Shown here: positions 41,552 to 50,731 of the stretch, piece by piece | How the letters are laid out: the number at the start of each line of letters is the position of its first letter | Position numbering within the stretch: position 1 is the first letter of the stretch | Source: Elizabethkingia meningoseptica_A | GTDB lineage: Bacteria; Bacteroidota; Bacteroidia; Flavobacteriales; Weeksellaceae | Reading direction: 5' to 3' | Assembly (NCBI RefSeq): GCF_045762675.1 | Contig: NZ_JBJDLK010000001.1 | Coordinates: 186,001 to 250,000, forward strand | Length of the DNA: 64,000 nucleotides | Notes under the pieces: generated by a model | Told to the model about the DNA's origin: nothing | The model's database searches: none | Seen by the model: only the letters and a program-made list of their open reading frames with translations | Program-made: the position numbers and the translations under genes

Positions 41552-44428
41552 TTAGAAAACGCCTCTTCTGAAGTGGTTGATGATAGCTCCCAGATTTAGA
41601 TTAAGCATATAACGTATTCTGCTTCCGTAGCCTTTAAAAGAAGGCTCGAATCCTAATGAGGACTGAACAGGGAAGTAGATTTCCAGGAAGTCCGGAATTA
41701 CTTTTAGCTTAATACCACTGTCCCAGATAAATTCTGTTTTCTGGCCTTTGTTTTTATAAAGTCCGGCGTCTGCATAGACATTGAACATCTTCCATAAGTG
41801 TGCATCAACATTGGTAGAGACAAGCCAGCTGTTGACAAAATTCTTGAAATCGGATTTGAAACCACCTTCTGCTAAGATATATTGTTGGGAAAGTACACCT
41901 TCTGTTGCGGACTGTCCTAAAAGCCCATAACTGAAGGCATAATTGGAAACTCTGGAGAGACCAAAATTGAAAAGACTGTTTCGGGTCTTGTTTTCTATAA
42001 ATGCACCACCAAAAAATCTTACCATTAATTTTTTATTCTTTGCATACTCCCAGCGCAGATAATATTCCGCAGATAGTTTCTGGAAATCTTCCATCCACTG
42101 GAAATTTGTCACCAGGTAATTTTCATGAATCGCTTTGTTATCAGAATAAGAATAAGAAATATTCCATAAGTTGTATTTGCTGTAATCATTGCGTGCAATT
42201 AAAGCCGGAGACAACTCCCGCTCGAAATAGCTGTAGGAGAATCCCAGATTACGGCTTATCTGACTTCTCGGATCTTTCGCGAAGTTGAGGCTGGTAAAGA
42301 AATTAACCTTTTTATACGGCAGGTTATAATCGTAATGGAAGTAAGAGGCGCTACCTCCAACAAGTAAACTTCTGAAGAATGAATCTGCCGGCATAAACTG
42401 ATAGCTGGCACCAGCAGTTCCTGTAAGCTGATTGGTTCCGGTACTGTAATACGGTACGAAGGTATAAATGAATTTACGGTCCAGAAGGCTTTTATTCGTA
42501 AATCTCATCCCTAATAAAAACTTATCATAGTTATTCCACGACAATCTTGGAGCAACATATATTTCGTTGTATTCGGGATTAGGAATATCGGTAACAAGTT
42601 TAAACCTTATTTTCTTCATATTGGAGAATACTCCCTTAGTATAAAGATAATTGTCTCGGAAATTAGCTTCCGGAAATGTATAGTCGTTATTCAGCGATAT
42701 TCTTTTAATACTGTCATTTGGTATTCTGTAGATCTGTTTTTCCGTACTCTCAGTTGTATTGAACCAGTAAGAGTTTATTTTCCCGTTATAATCTTCAGCA
42801 TCTATTTTAAAAGGAATCTTTAAGGGTGTATTTTTTGTGATTTTTAACTCCAGCTGATTGTCATCTGTTTTTTTGAAAGATTTAAGCTTGAAGTTAACCC
42901 TGTTTTTATGCTGTACAAATTTTTCCAGGAATTCACTTGTCTGATTCGTGGAAATACTCAGTTGATCTAAAAATTCTTTACTGTTAACTCTTTTGCCTTT
43001 ATTTTCTGCAATGAACCGCGTAATGAACTGATCAAAGTTATTGGTCTTATCCTGCAGCATGCTGAATATAAGCCCTGTTTCAAAATTACTGATAGCTGTA
43101 ATATTGAATTTACTAAGATCCTGCAAACGTGTATTTATTTTCTGATCCAGATTTTGATTCAGGATATAATCATAAGCAAGTCCATAGCGGTCGGTTAACT
43201 TAATCTTCGATACTTCAAACCATTTTAGCGGTTTTATTTTCCATAATCTTATCTGATCCGGAATATTACCCAGAAGCTTTTTGTCTCCGTAATTCTTCTT
43301 GAGATATTCGATTTCCAGATATGTTTTTAAACCATTATACAGCCAGTGATCATTATTTTTATCTGCCTGAAAAGACTGGTTAATAATATTCTGGGATATC
43401 ATACTGAAATAATTGAAATCCGTTTTTTCAGCATCAGAAAAGAACTTGAATTTCCATTTATGGAACTTAATATCATCACTTCCTATAAAAGCATTTTTAT
43501 CCTTTGCATGTTCGGAAATAAAAATTTTACCGGGTAAAGTACCTATTTTGCTTTTAATGAATTTTAACTGAAGCGGAACCAGAAACGCCATATTGGCCTG
43601 TTCCTCCGAAGAAGCACTGTAGCCAAGATCCAATGTGATCTTCTGACCGTCTACATCAAAATTCATTTTTGTGTTATCCATATGTGATATCAGAATTTCG
43701 GGATCTTCATTTAGTACACCGGAAAAATTATAATTATCCTTTTGAAAAAGGTTAGATTGTATAAAATACGGACCTTTCTCAAAACTGATATTCCAGTAGG
43801 TGTTGTTGTTCTGATTTTCGTCCAGATCCAGATATGATTTTTCTGAAAGTTTGTTGTTTTCAAAACCGTCGGGGACAATAAAGAAATATTTTAGCAGAAT
43901 GCGGTTCTCCCCATAACCATATCCGGTAAACTCAGATGAGGGAATATGTATGTCATATTCCAGATCTAAAGTAATTTTACTGTTTTGCTGAAGCGGTTCT
44001 TTTAAGCGTAAGTAAATATTCTCACCTCTTTCATCAGAATAAGACTTGACATTAGAAAAATCTACTCTTAGATTTTGTATATAACCCAGTTGCTCTTTAT
44101 TGGTGAAATACAATGCTGTTTTTCTTTCCTGTAATTTTCTTTTTCCTAAAGGTGTTCTGCTGTTTCTGTAGGCATTTACCCAGGATAATAATTTAATAGA
44201 GTCAACAGGACGGGATAACTTATTCTGAAATACAATTTTCTGTTCAACATGAGCTACATATTTGTTCTCATCCAGATTTATTTTCAGGCTGATGCTGTCT
44301 TTCTGTGCTTTTGCACAAAATGAAAACAGCAGAAATATAAAGGCAATAAGTTTCGGGACAGAATGTACTCCTGACAATGTCCGGTGATTTAGAATCGAAA
44401 TATGTTGAAAAATGCCCCGAAATATCAT
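41552..44428 (-). CDS. M1-peptidase-like domain without zinc ligands, fused to an outer-membrane barrel
   Basis: This 958-residue exported protein has a signal sequence (about 24-41; a TTG at codon 18 is an alternative start), an aminopeptidase-N-like beta domain (about 45-260), a helical M1-like domain and a C-terminal domain of alternating strands (about 620-958) like an outer-membrane barrel. Where M1 enzymes have HExxH, this one reads Q346-N-I-I-N350, and the NEG motif with the third ligand reads YNG near 364-366, so zinc binding looks lost. It lies 2 bp after an esterase gene and 12 bp before an AraC gene. Confidence 0.7.
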   Translation of the reverse strand: MIFRGIFQHISILNHRTLSGVHSVPKLIAFIFLLFSFCAKAQKDSISLKINLDENKYVAHVEQKIVFQNKLSRPVDSIKLLSWVNAYRNSRTPLGKRKLQERKTALYFTNKEQLGYIQNLRVDFSNVKSYSDERGENIYLRLKEPLQQNSKITLDLEYDIHIPSSEFTGYGYGENRILLKYFFIVPDGFENNKLSEKSYLDLDENQNNNTYWNISFEKGPYFIQSNLFQKDNYNFSGVLNEDPEILISHMDNTKMNFDVDGQKITLDLGYSASSEEQANMAFLVPLQLKFIKSKIGTLPGKIFISEHAKDKNAFIGSDDIKFHKWKFKFFSDAEKTDFNYFSMISQNIINQSFQADKNNDHWLYNGLKTYLEIEYLKKNYGDKKLLGNIPDQIRLWKIKPLKWFEVSKIKLTDRYGLAYDYILNQNLDQKINTRLQDLSKFNITAISNFETGLIFSMLQDKTNNFDQFITRFIAENKGKRVNSKEFLDQLSISTNQTSEFLEKFVQHKNRVNFKLKSFKKTDDNQLELKITKNTPLKIPFKIDAEDYNGKINSYWFNTTESTEKQIYRIPNDSIKRISLNNDYTFPEANFRDNYLYTKGVFSNMKKIRFKLVTDIPNPEYNEIYVAPRLSWNNYDKFLLGMRFTNKSLLDRKFIYTFVPYYSTGTNQLTGTAGASYQFMPADSFFRSLLVGGSASYFHYDYNLPYKKVNFFTSLNFAKDPRSQISRNLGFSYSYFERELSPALIARNDYSKYNLWNISYSYSDNKAIHENYLVTNFQWMEDFQKLSAEYYLRWEYAKNKKLMVRFFGGAFIENKTRNSLFNFGLSRVSNYAFSYGLLGQSATEGVLSQQYILAEGGFKSDFKNFVNSWLVSTNVDAHLWKMFNVYADAGLYKNKGQKTEFIWDSGIKLKVIPDFLEIYFPVQSSLGFEPSFKGYGSRIRYMLNLNLGAIINHFRRGVF

Positions 44429-44430
44429 AA

Positions 44431-45045
44431 CTACGAAAGAAAAGCCATTAAATCCATATAGTTTTTCTGGTTGATGTTATGCCCGCTGGCATATTCTCTG
44501 AAAGAGAAAAAACAACCCAGATCATAAAGTAAATCAGCTGCACTTCTGCCCATATCCAAAGGAATGACTGCATCTTCCATACCATGGGATATAAAGAAAC
44601 GCATATTGGATAAAGCTTTTTTATCCTTACTGATGTTATGAAGGATCTTATTCTCAGGATAAGCGCTAAGAATAGCTATTTTATTGAATAACTCAGGGTA
44701 GGTAAGTGCCATTGAATATGAGAGGATGCCCCCCTGACTAAAGCCCATTAAATGAGTTCTTTCTGTAAGCTGATATTCTTCTTTGATGTCGCGGATATGA
44801 TTCAGGATATTCTTCATCATATCAATAGCCTCATCTTTATCGATAAACCTGTCGGCATTAGAAAAATCTATATCATACCAGGAATAGCCGCCATAAGGAG
44901 TTTCTTTTGGGGCTCTGAAGCTTACGATAAGCCAGTCCTCAGGCAAAGTGGGTACAAAACTGAAAAGGTCTTCTTCATTGCTGCCGTACCCATGAAGCAT
45001 AACCAAAAGCTGGGTTTTGGGAGTTATGATCTCAGGTTTTCTCAT
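44431..45045 (-). CDS. Alpha/beta-hydrolase, phospholipase/carboxylesterase family
   Basis: The cytoplasmic hydrolase of about 204 residues has an oxyanion region VMLHGYGSNEEDLF, the nucleophile elbow GFSQGG, an acid in GMEDAVIP and a His in ASGHNIN. It belongs to the carboxylesterase-2 (Abhydrolase_2) group. The frame opens at 45063, but the -7 element lies at 45068-45075, which would leave almost no leader; the ATG at 45045 (MRKPEI) is preferred. It is the first gene of an operon with the pseudo-peptidase/barrel and AraC genes. Confidence 0.88.
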   Translation of the reverse strand: MRKPEIITPKTQLLVMLHGYGSNEEDLFSFVPTLPEDWLIVSFRAPKETPYGGYSWYDIDFSNADRFIDKDEAIDMMKNILNHIRDIKEEYQLTERTHLMGFSQGGILSYSMALTYPELFNKIAILSAYPENKILHNISKDKKALSNMRFFISHGMEDAVIPLDMGRSAADLLYDLGCFFSFREYASGHNINQKNYMDLMAFLS

Positions 45046-45067
45046 CAAGTAATTTATGTCCATGTCA

Positions 45068-45075
45068 CAAATATA
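45068..45075 (-). promoter_or_regulatory. -7 element of the esterase operon
   Basis: On the minus strand TATATTTG (45075-45068) matches TAnnTTTG exactly. The inverted repeat at 45082-45113 starts 7 bp further upstream and covers the -33 region. Confidence 0.6.
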
Positions 45076-45081
45076 GTTAAG

Positions 45082-45113
45082 TTAACTCATATTTGTGATT
45101 AAATATGAGTTAA
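45082..45113. promoter_or_regulatory. 13-bp perfect inverted repeat, candidate operator
   Basis: TTAACTCATATTT and AAATATGAGTTAA form perfect arms around GTGATT. Its place over the -33 region of the esterase operon fits a regulator site; a terminator is unlikely because no gene ends here. Confidence 0.6.
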
Positions 45114-45338
45114 GCTTAATTTTTAATCATAAATACATATAGTATTAAACCAATTGTGTTTTTTATGAAGTTTAATTTAAAGTAAATTCAATTCAATGCA
45201 GTTCATATAATTACAAAAAATATATTCTTAGCCAAAGGTGTGCAGCAAATAAAAATAACGGCCCTATAATTTTGATAATCTTGTCAACTTTAATAGATAA
45301 AAATGTAACTTTACAGCACAAAAATTTCTTAATATATA

Positions 45339-46289
45339 ATGGATAAAATCCCAAGTGTAGACCTGCGTGATTTCCTTTCGGACAACCCGGAACGCAAACA
45401 GAAATTTGTAAATGAAATCGGAAAAGCTTACGAAGAAATTGGATTTGTTGCCCTTAAAGGACACTTTCTGGATGACAAGCTCGTAGAGAACCTCTACGGA
45501 GAAGTAAAGAATTTCTTTGAATTGCCACTTGAAACCAAACATAAATACGAAATCCCCGGAATTGGTGGGCAGCGTGGATATGTAGGTTTCGGAAAAGAGA
45601 CAGCAAAAGGTTTTAAAAAGGGAGACCTTAAAGAGTTCTGGCATTTTGGACAATACCTTAATGAAGGTTCCAAATATGAAACAGAATATCCGGCTAATGT
45701 TATGGTAGAAGAATTGCCTAAATTCAATGAAGTAGGGAAGGAAACTTACCAGATGTTAGAGAAAACCGGAAAGTATGTGCTAAGAGCATTAGCACTACAT
45801 CTTGGACTGGATGAGTTCTACTTCGATAAGTACATCAATGAAGGTAATTCTATCCTTAGACCAATTCACTATCCGCCAATTACCGAAGAACCGGATGACG
45901 CGGTACGCGCGGCAGCTCACGGAGACATTAACCTGATTACCCTTCTAATGGGAGCGCAGGGGAAAGGTCTGCAGGTACAGAACCATAATGGTGATTGGAT
46001 TGATGCAATCGCTGAGCCGGATGAGTTAATGATTAATGTTGGAGATATGCTTTCAAGACATACCAACAACAAACTAAAATCTACAATTCACAGAGTAGTA
46101 AATCCGCCTAGAGAATTATGGAGTACATCCAGATATTCTATTCCTTTCTTTATGCATCCGGTAAGCGAAATGCCGCTTAATGCACTGGAGAATTGTGTGG
46201 ATGAAAATAACCCTAAATTATATCCTGATGCTACCGCAGGAGAATTTCTTCGTGAAAGACTTATAGAGCTGGGATTAATTAAAGTGTAA
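45339..46289 (+). CDS. 2-oxoglutarate/Fe(II)-dependent oxygenase, isopenicillin N synthase family
   Basis: The 316-residue cytoplasmic enzyme has the DIOX_N region (IPSVDLRDFL, EIGFVALKGH) and the Fe-binding triad His194, Asp196 (HGD) and His251 (STIHRV), with Arg265 in RYSIPFF for 2-oxoglutarate. It should hydroxylate or desaturate a small molecule; the substrate is unknown. It is monocistronic, with about 225 bp of AT-rich sequence upstream and a bidirectional terminator downstream. No biosynthetic cluster surrounds it. Confidence 0.9.
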   Translation: MDKIPSVDLRDFLSDNPERKQKFVNEIGKAYEEIGFVALKGHFLDDKLVENLYGEVKNFFELPLETKHKYEIPGIGGQRGYVGFGKETAKGFKKGDLKEFWHFGQYLNEGSKYETEYPANVMVEELPKFNEVGKETYQMLEKTGKYVLRALALHLGLDEFYFDKYINEGNSILRPIHYPPITEEPDDAVRAAAHGDINLITLLMGAQGKGLQVQNHNGDWIDAIAEPDELMINVGDMLSRHTNNKLKSTIHRVVNPPRELWSTSRYSIPFFMHPVSEMPLNALENCVDENNPKLYPDATAGEFLRERLIELGLIKV

Positions 46290-46310
46290 TTTATTTATAA
46301 TGTATAACGA

Positions 46311-46340
46311 AAAAGCCATTCCGAAAGGAATGGCTTTTCT
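46311..46340. terminator. Bidirectional terminator between the oxygenase gene and tyrS
   Basis: AAAAGCCATTCC and GGAATGGCTTTT form a perfect 12-base stem with a GAAA tetraloop; A and T runs on both sides let it serve both convergent genes. Confidence 0.9.
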
Positions 46341-46357
46341 TATATTATCTGTAGCTT

Positions 46358-47653
46358 TTATACCGCTTTTACAATAAAGTAATTTTTCTTTCCTTTTTGT
46401 AATAACAGGAATGTACCATCAATAAGATCTTTTTCCGAAACTTCAAAAGTGTCGCTTACTTTCTCTTTGTTTACAGAAATGGCATTTCCGGTAAGCTCTC
46501 TTTTCGCTTCTCCTTTGGATTTAAGGAAACCTGATTTATCTGAAATAAGATCCACAATGTTGCAACCTACCACTTCTGATTTTGAAATGTCCTTTTGAGG
46601 AACACCTTCAAAAATCTGAAGGAATAACTCCTCGTCAAGACTTACAAGATCTTCAGCTGTAGAGCGTCCGAATAAAATTTCAGATGCCTTGAGTGCTTTT
46701 TCATATTCTTCGCGACCATGTACCCAAACTGTAACTTCTTCAGCAAGTTTTTTCTGAAGCTTACGCTCGTGCGGTGCCGTTTTATGTTCTTCTATTAATT
46801 TTTCTATTTCATCCTGTTCCAGGAATGTATAGAATTTGATAAATCTTTCACCATCTTCATCCGTAGCATTCAGCCAGAATTGGTAGAATTTATACGGAGA
46901 AGTTCTTTTAGCATCAAGCCAGTAGTTTTCACCACTTTCAGATTTTCCGAATTTTGAGCCGTCAGCTTTCGTGATCAGCTTAGTGGTTAAAGCATAAGCT
47001 TCTCCCTGTGCTTTTCTGCGAATAAGTTCTGTTCCGGTTGTAATATTACCCCACTGGTCAGAACCTCCCATTTGTAATTTGATACCTTTCTCTTTGTATA
47101 GGTGCAGGTAGTCATATCCCTGTAAAAGCTGGTATGTAAATTCAGTAAAGCTCATTCCGTCAGCACCGTCTTCACCGGAAAAACGTTTCTTTACAGAATC
47201 TTTAGCCATCATGTAATTTACGGTAATGTGCTTTCCTATGTCTTTTGCAAACTCAAGGAAAGTTATATTTTTCATCCAGTCATAGTTGTTAACCAACTCT
47301 GCCTTGTTTGGACCATCTCCTTCAAAATCTAAGAATCTTGAAAGTTGTTTTTTCAAACAATCTACGTAATACAACAGGGTCTCCTCATCTAACAGATTAC
47401 GTTCTGCGGACTTGCCGGATGGGTCACCTATCATTCCTGTTGCACCGCCTACCAGAGCTACTGGTTTGTGGCCGTGACGTTGAAAATGAGCCAAAATCTT
47501 AATCGGAATAAGGCTCCCAATGTGTAACGAATCTGCTGTTGGATCGAAACCGATATAGGCTGTGGTCATCTCTTTGTTGAGTTGATCTTCAGTCCCCGGC
47601 GTCATGTCGGCCCATAGCCCGCGCCATTTCAGTTCTTCAATAAAAGCATTCAT
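46358..47653 (-). CDS. tyrS: Tyrosyl-tRNA synthetase
   Basis: This 431-residue class I synthetase charges tRNA-Tyr. It has GFDPTADSLHIGSL (HIGH motif), the tyrosine-binding QLLQGYDYLHLY and GGSDQWGNI segments, KFGKS as KMSKS motif, and a C-terminal S4-type RNA-binding domain (about 360-430). It has the usual bacterial length. It is transcribed alone, with a TATCTTTG promoter element 21 bp upstream of the ATG. Confidence 0.96.
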   Translation of the reverse strand: MNAFIEELKWRGLWADMTPGTEDQLNKEMTTAYIGFDPTADSLHIGSLIPIKILAHFQRHGHKPVALVGGATGMIGDPSGKSAERNLLDEETLLYYVDCLKKQLSRFLDFEGDGPNKAELVNNYDWMKNITFLEFAKDIGKHITVNYMMAKDSVKKRFSGEDGADGMSFTEFTYQLLQGYDYLHLYKEKGIKLQMGGSDQWGNITTGTELIRRKAQGEAYALTTKLITKADGSKFGKSESGENYWLDAKRTSPYKFYQFWLNATDEDGERFIKFYTFLEQDEIEKLIEEHKTAPHERKLQKKLAEEVTVWVHGREEYEKALKASEILFGRSTAEDLVSLDEELFLQIFEGVPQKDISKSEVVGCNIVDLISDKSGFLKSKGEAKRELTGNAISVNKEKVSDTFEVSEKDLIDGTFLLLQKGKKNYFIVKAV

Positions 47654-47673
47654 TAAATAAAAATTTTAAGTGG

Positions 47674-47681
47674 CAAAGATA
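47674..47681 (-). promoter_or_regulatory. -7 element of tyrS
   Basis: On the minus strand TATCTTTG (47681-47674) matches TAnnTTTG. The spacing to the tyrS ATG is 20 bp. No T-box-like leader is present. Confidence 0.55.
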
Positions 47682-47736
47682 AGAATTTGATTCGTCTGAT
47701 GGCTATTTATGGTGTTTTTAATTCGTTTTTTATTGC

Positions 47737-49077
47737 CTATTCGTAATAGGTGTATTCCAAAAGAATTGTTTTTATTTTTTGTTTTTTTGTAAACCGACAG
47801 GTTTCCAGCAGATTTCTGTCATTTAACACATAAAATTCTCTTTCCGGATTGGGGTTGCCTGACGAATCCTGATAAGAACTGACATAGATATTCTCTGTTT
47901 TTTTCTCTATAACATATTTTTTCTTCTGTAATACTTTCCCATCCTGATAAGAAGTGTAAGTATGAGTAAACGGAAATTTATTAGGACCGTTGTTGCAATT
48001 GACAGACCACAGAATATTGTCGATGTATTTTTTTCTACAGCCACCTTCCAGCTTGGTCTCCGAAAAACTATTCATATTATCACTTCCATTATCTTTCATA
48101 ATCGTATAGCTTTTAGGCAGTAACTGTTCGTTTTTAACCTGTAAGACTTCGGTGTCAATAGCTCCGCCAAGATCTGTAGTCGCTATCATTTTGTCCCCAT
48201 TATAATTAAAATGCGTTGTATTGTCTTGCGTTTTAATACTTGTTAGAATTGCATTTTGATATTCAAATTTCGTGACACCGGAAGCCTTATCCCTAAAATA
48301 TGTTATCATAATAGGAAATCCCTGTTTATTTAATTCGATAGTCTGGTATTTTTCTTTTTTTTCAGTACCGTTTTTAATATACACATTTATTGTTTTTACT
48401 TTATCCTGATTCTTATTAAACAATTGTGAATCTTCTATGAAACATATTTCGGGTGTTGAATGAAGACGGAGATAGGCTTCCATCACTTTTTGAGATTCAG
48501 CCGTAAAGTTATTTTTATTTTGGAGTGACATAACTTCCTTTTTGTATTCTTTGGAATTTTTAGCATAAGAAGATTCTTTTTGCTCGCCACGCTGGAGGGC
48601 AACAAATTCTGTAGCATTGACTTTTCCTTCCTGTATTACAATATCATCGGCAATATTTCCACTCCAGTAGACTATTGCCTGATAGCTGTTTCCTTCCCCT
48701 GTGAGGTTAAGGTACTGCCCGTTTGCAGCCACGATATAAGTATAGGTATATAACTGAATGATGTTGAATGTGTTTTTGCCGAAATTACGGATTAATTCGT
48801 TTTTTTCCTGATCATCACCTGCTACGGTTACATTGTTCATACCGGGGGCTATATCAATTAATAACACATAAGGTTTTCCTGACTTTAATTTCAGTGTATC
48901 TGTTTTTATACCGTTGGAGGATATAGCTTCTGCTGCGCTGGCTACATCAGAAGCTACCAGAATATGGCTTTCAGAAATAGTTTTGGTTTTCTTCTTCCCT
49001 TTTTTTGCCTGAGCAGAAGCAAATATTGTTACGAAGCATGCTATACAGGATAAAAATGAGCGTATACTTTTTTTCAT
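47737..49077 (-). CDS. Secreted hypothetical protein, 446 aa
   Basis: The protein has a signal peptide (cleaved near FASAQ), a Lys-rich stretch (AKKGKKKTKT) and a soluble, beta-rich body. An early part (about 60-180) has alternating hydrophobic strands; the later part (about 240-440) has repeats of Tyr/Thr-rich strands like FEYQNAILTSIKTQDNTTHF, as in YD-type or MORN-like secreted proteins, but no clear motif. The first gene on its strand, it is divergent from the sigma factor gene. I do not recognise the family. Confidence 0.72.
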   Translation of the reverse strand: MKKSIRSFLSCIACFVTIFASAQAKKGKKKTKTISESHILVASDVASAAEAISSNGIKTDTLKLKSGKPYVLLIDIAPGMNNVTVAGDDQEKNELIRNFGKNTFNIIQLYTYTYIVAANGQYLNLTGEGNSYQAIVYWSGNIADDIVIQEGKVNATEFVALQRGEQKESSYAKNSKEYKKEVMSLQNKNNFTAESQKVMEAYLRLHSTPEICFIEDSQLFNKNQDKVKTINVYIKNGTEKKEKYQTIELNKQGFPIMITYFRDKASGVTKFEYQNAILTSIKTQDNTTHFNYNGDKMIATTDLGGAIDTEVLQVKNEQLLPKSYTIMKDNGSDNMNSFSETKLEGGCRKKYIDNILWSVNCNNGPNKFPFTHTYTSYQDGKVLQKKKYVIEKKTENIYVSSYQDSSGNPNPEREFYVLNDRNLLETCRFTKKQKIKTILLEYTYYE

Positions 49078-49224
49078 ATTTTTTGTGAGTATTATATTTT
49101 AAATCGTTTTCAGTGGTAACGAAAATAAATAAAAAAGATAAAATTATAAAGCCTATTGTTAATGTCACTCGCAGCGATATGGAAAAACGAAAAATACCGA
49201 CTTTTTTTTTAAAAAACTCTTCAG

Positions 49225-49232
49225 TATCTTTG
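49225..49232 (+). promoter_or_regulatory. -7 element of the sigma factor-lipA transcript
   Basis: TATCTTTG matches TAnnTTTG, 22 bp before the TTG start at 49255. The sequence upstream is a T-tract with no TTG in place. Confidence 0.5.
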
Positions 49233-49254
49233 TATGGATTTTTAGAAAATAATT

Positions 49255-49815
49255 TTGAACGAGAAATCACTTATCCATCTTATCCAGCAAGCAAAAAATA
49301 AAGATCAGAAGGCACAGACCCGGTTGATTAACATGTTCTGGGTAGATGTTTTTTCTTTTGTAATGAAGAAGGTTCAGGATGATATTCTGGCAGATGAAAT
49401 CACAGTGAATGTTTTTTCCAAGGTATTGACGAAACTGGATCTGTTTGATCCCAGTTTTCAGTTTAAAACATGGATTCTAACGATTGCTCAGAATACTGTT
49501 ATTGATTACTGGAGAAAAAAGAGCCGGGAACTGGAAGAAACAACAGGGAATCTGGACGAGGTAAAAAATATTTTTGTAAAATCACCTGAAGAGCTATTGA
49601 TTTCTGAAGAAGAAAATGATGAAATCCTGCAAATTGTAGCCTCCATGGATGCAAATTATCAGGATATTATCAGATTGAGATTCTTTGAAGAAAAAAGTAT
49701 AAAAGAAATTGCTGAGGAACTTAATCTTTCTGTAGCCAATACCAAGGTAAGGATTATGAGAGCCAAAAAAGTTCTGGCAGAATTATTAAAAAATAACGAG
49801 TTATATAATGAGTAA
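49255..49815 (+). CDS. ECF-type RNA polymerase sigma factor
   Basis: This 186-residue protein has sigma region 2 (about 20-85, ADEITVNVFSKVLTKLDLF, FKTWILTIAQNTVIDYWRK) and region 4 (about 125-180, YQDIIRLRFFEEKSIKEIAEELN and VANTKVRIMRAKKVL). The start is a TTG 22 bp after the -7 element; no ATG fits. No anti-sigma gene is adjacent; instead its end overlaps lipA by 8 bp, so the two are translationally coupled. The target genes and the inducing stress are unknown. Confidence 0.9.
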   Translation: MNEKSLIHLIQQAKNKDQKAQTRLINMFWVDVFSFVMKKVQDDILADEITVNVFSKVLTKLDLFDPSFQFKTWILTIAQNTVIDYWRKKSRELEETTGNLDEVKNIFVKSPEELLISEEENDEILQIVASMDANYQDIIRLRFFEEKSIKEIAEELNLSVANTKVRIMRAKKVLAELLKNNELYNE

Positions 49816-50680
49816 CGAAACATTAACTAACGATACTACAACTCAGAAACCAAAGTGGATTCGTGTAAAGCTTCCTACCGGGAAAAATTACCGTGAGCTT
49901 AGAACACTGGTTGATAAATATAAACTGAATACTATTTGCCAGAGCGGAAGCTGTCCGAATATGGGAGAATGCTGGGGAGAAGGAACGGCAACATTTATGA
50001 TTCTTGGTAATATCTGCACCAGAAGCTGTGGTTTCTGTGGTGTTAAAACAGGAAAACCACTGGATGTTAACTGGGATGAGCCTGAAAAAGTAGCACGTTC
50101 TATTAAATTAATGAAGATAAAACATGCGGTATTAACTTCTGTTGACAGAGATGACCTCAAAGATATGGGTTCTATTCTGTGGGCAGAAACAGTAAATGCA
50201 GTTCGAAGAATTTCTCCGGGAACAACTATGGAGACCCTTATTCCGGATTTTCAGGGAATAACAAAACATATTGACAGACTTGTGGAAGTAGCACCGGAAG
50301 TTATATCTCACAACATGGAAACCGTGAAAAGACTTACCCGTGAAGTTCGTATTCAGGCGAAATATGAAAGAAGTCTTGAAGTTTTGAGGTACCTTAAAGA
50401 AGCCGGACAGCGTCGTACTAAAACCGGTGTAATGCTGGGACTTGGGGAAGAAAAGGATGAAGTGTTTCAAACGATTGAGGATATCAGAAATGCAGATGTA
50501 GATGTTATTACATTAGGACAATACCTTCAGCCTACCAAGAAACATTTACCGGTAAAAAGATTTATTACACCGGAAGAATTTGATGAATATGGCGAATTTG
50601 CAAGAAACTTAGGTTTCCGCCATGTAGAAAGTTCTCCGCTGGTGCGTTCTTCTTATCATGCAGAAAAGCATATACACTAA
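49808..50680 (+). CDS. lipA: Lipoyl synthase
   Basis: This 290-residue radical SAM enzyme inserts two sulfurs into octanoyl groups on lipoyl domains. The auxiliary cluster ligands are Cys44, Cys49 and Cys55 (CQSGSCPNMGEC) and the radical SAM ligands Cys70, Cys74 and Cys77 (CTRSCGFC). The end, RSSYHAEKH, contains the Ser that completes the auxiliary cluster. It overlaps the sigma factor gene by 8 bp and ends at a strong terminator. Confidence 0.97.
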   Translation: MSNETLTNDTTTQKPKWIRVKLPTGKNYRELRTLVDKYKLNTICQSGSCPNMGECWGEGTATFMILGNICTRSCGFCGVKTGKPLDVNWDEPEKVARSIKLMKIKHAVLTSVDRDDLKDMGSILWAETVNAVRRISPGTTMETLIPDFQGITKHIDRLVEVAPEVISHNMETVKRLTREVRIQAKYERSLEVLRYLKEAGQRRTKTGVMLGLGEEKDEVFQTIEDIRNADVDVITLGQYLQPTKKHLPVKRFITPEEFDEYGEFARNLGFRHVESSPLVRSSYHAEKHIH

Positions 50681-50696
50681 AATATAATTTGTAATG

Positions 50697-50731
50697 AAAA
50701 TCCCTTTCGGTACTCCGAAAGGGATTTTTTT
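50697..50731 (+). terminator. Rho-independent terminator after lipA
   Basis: AAAATCCCTTTCGG and CCGAAAGGGATTTT form a 14-base stem with the loop TACT, followed by T7. Confidence 0.92.

Noticed and set aside
45264..45653. 129-residue minus-strand frame over the start of the oxygenase gene
   Set aside because: The oxygenase has all catalytic residues; the antisense frame is Phe/Leu/Lys-rich without motifs.
47654..47736. T-box leader for tyrS
   Set aside because: The region upstream of tyrS is short, unstructured and already holds a standard promoter element; T-boxes are not expected in Bacteroidetes.
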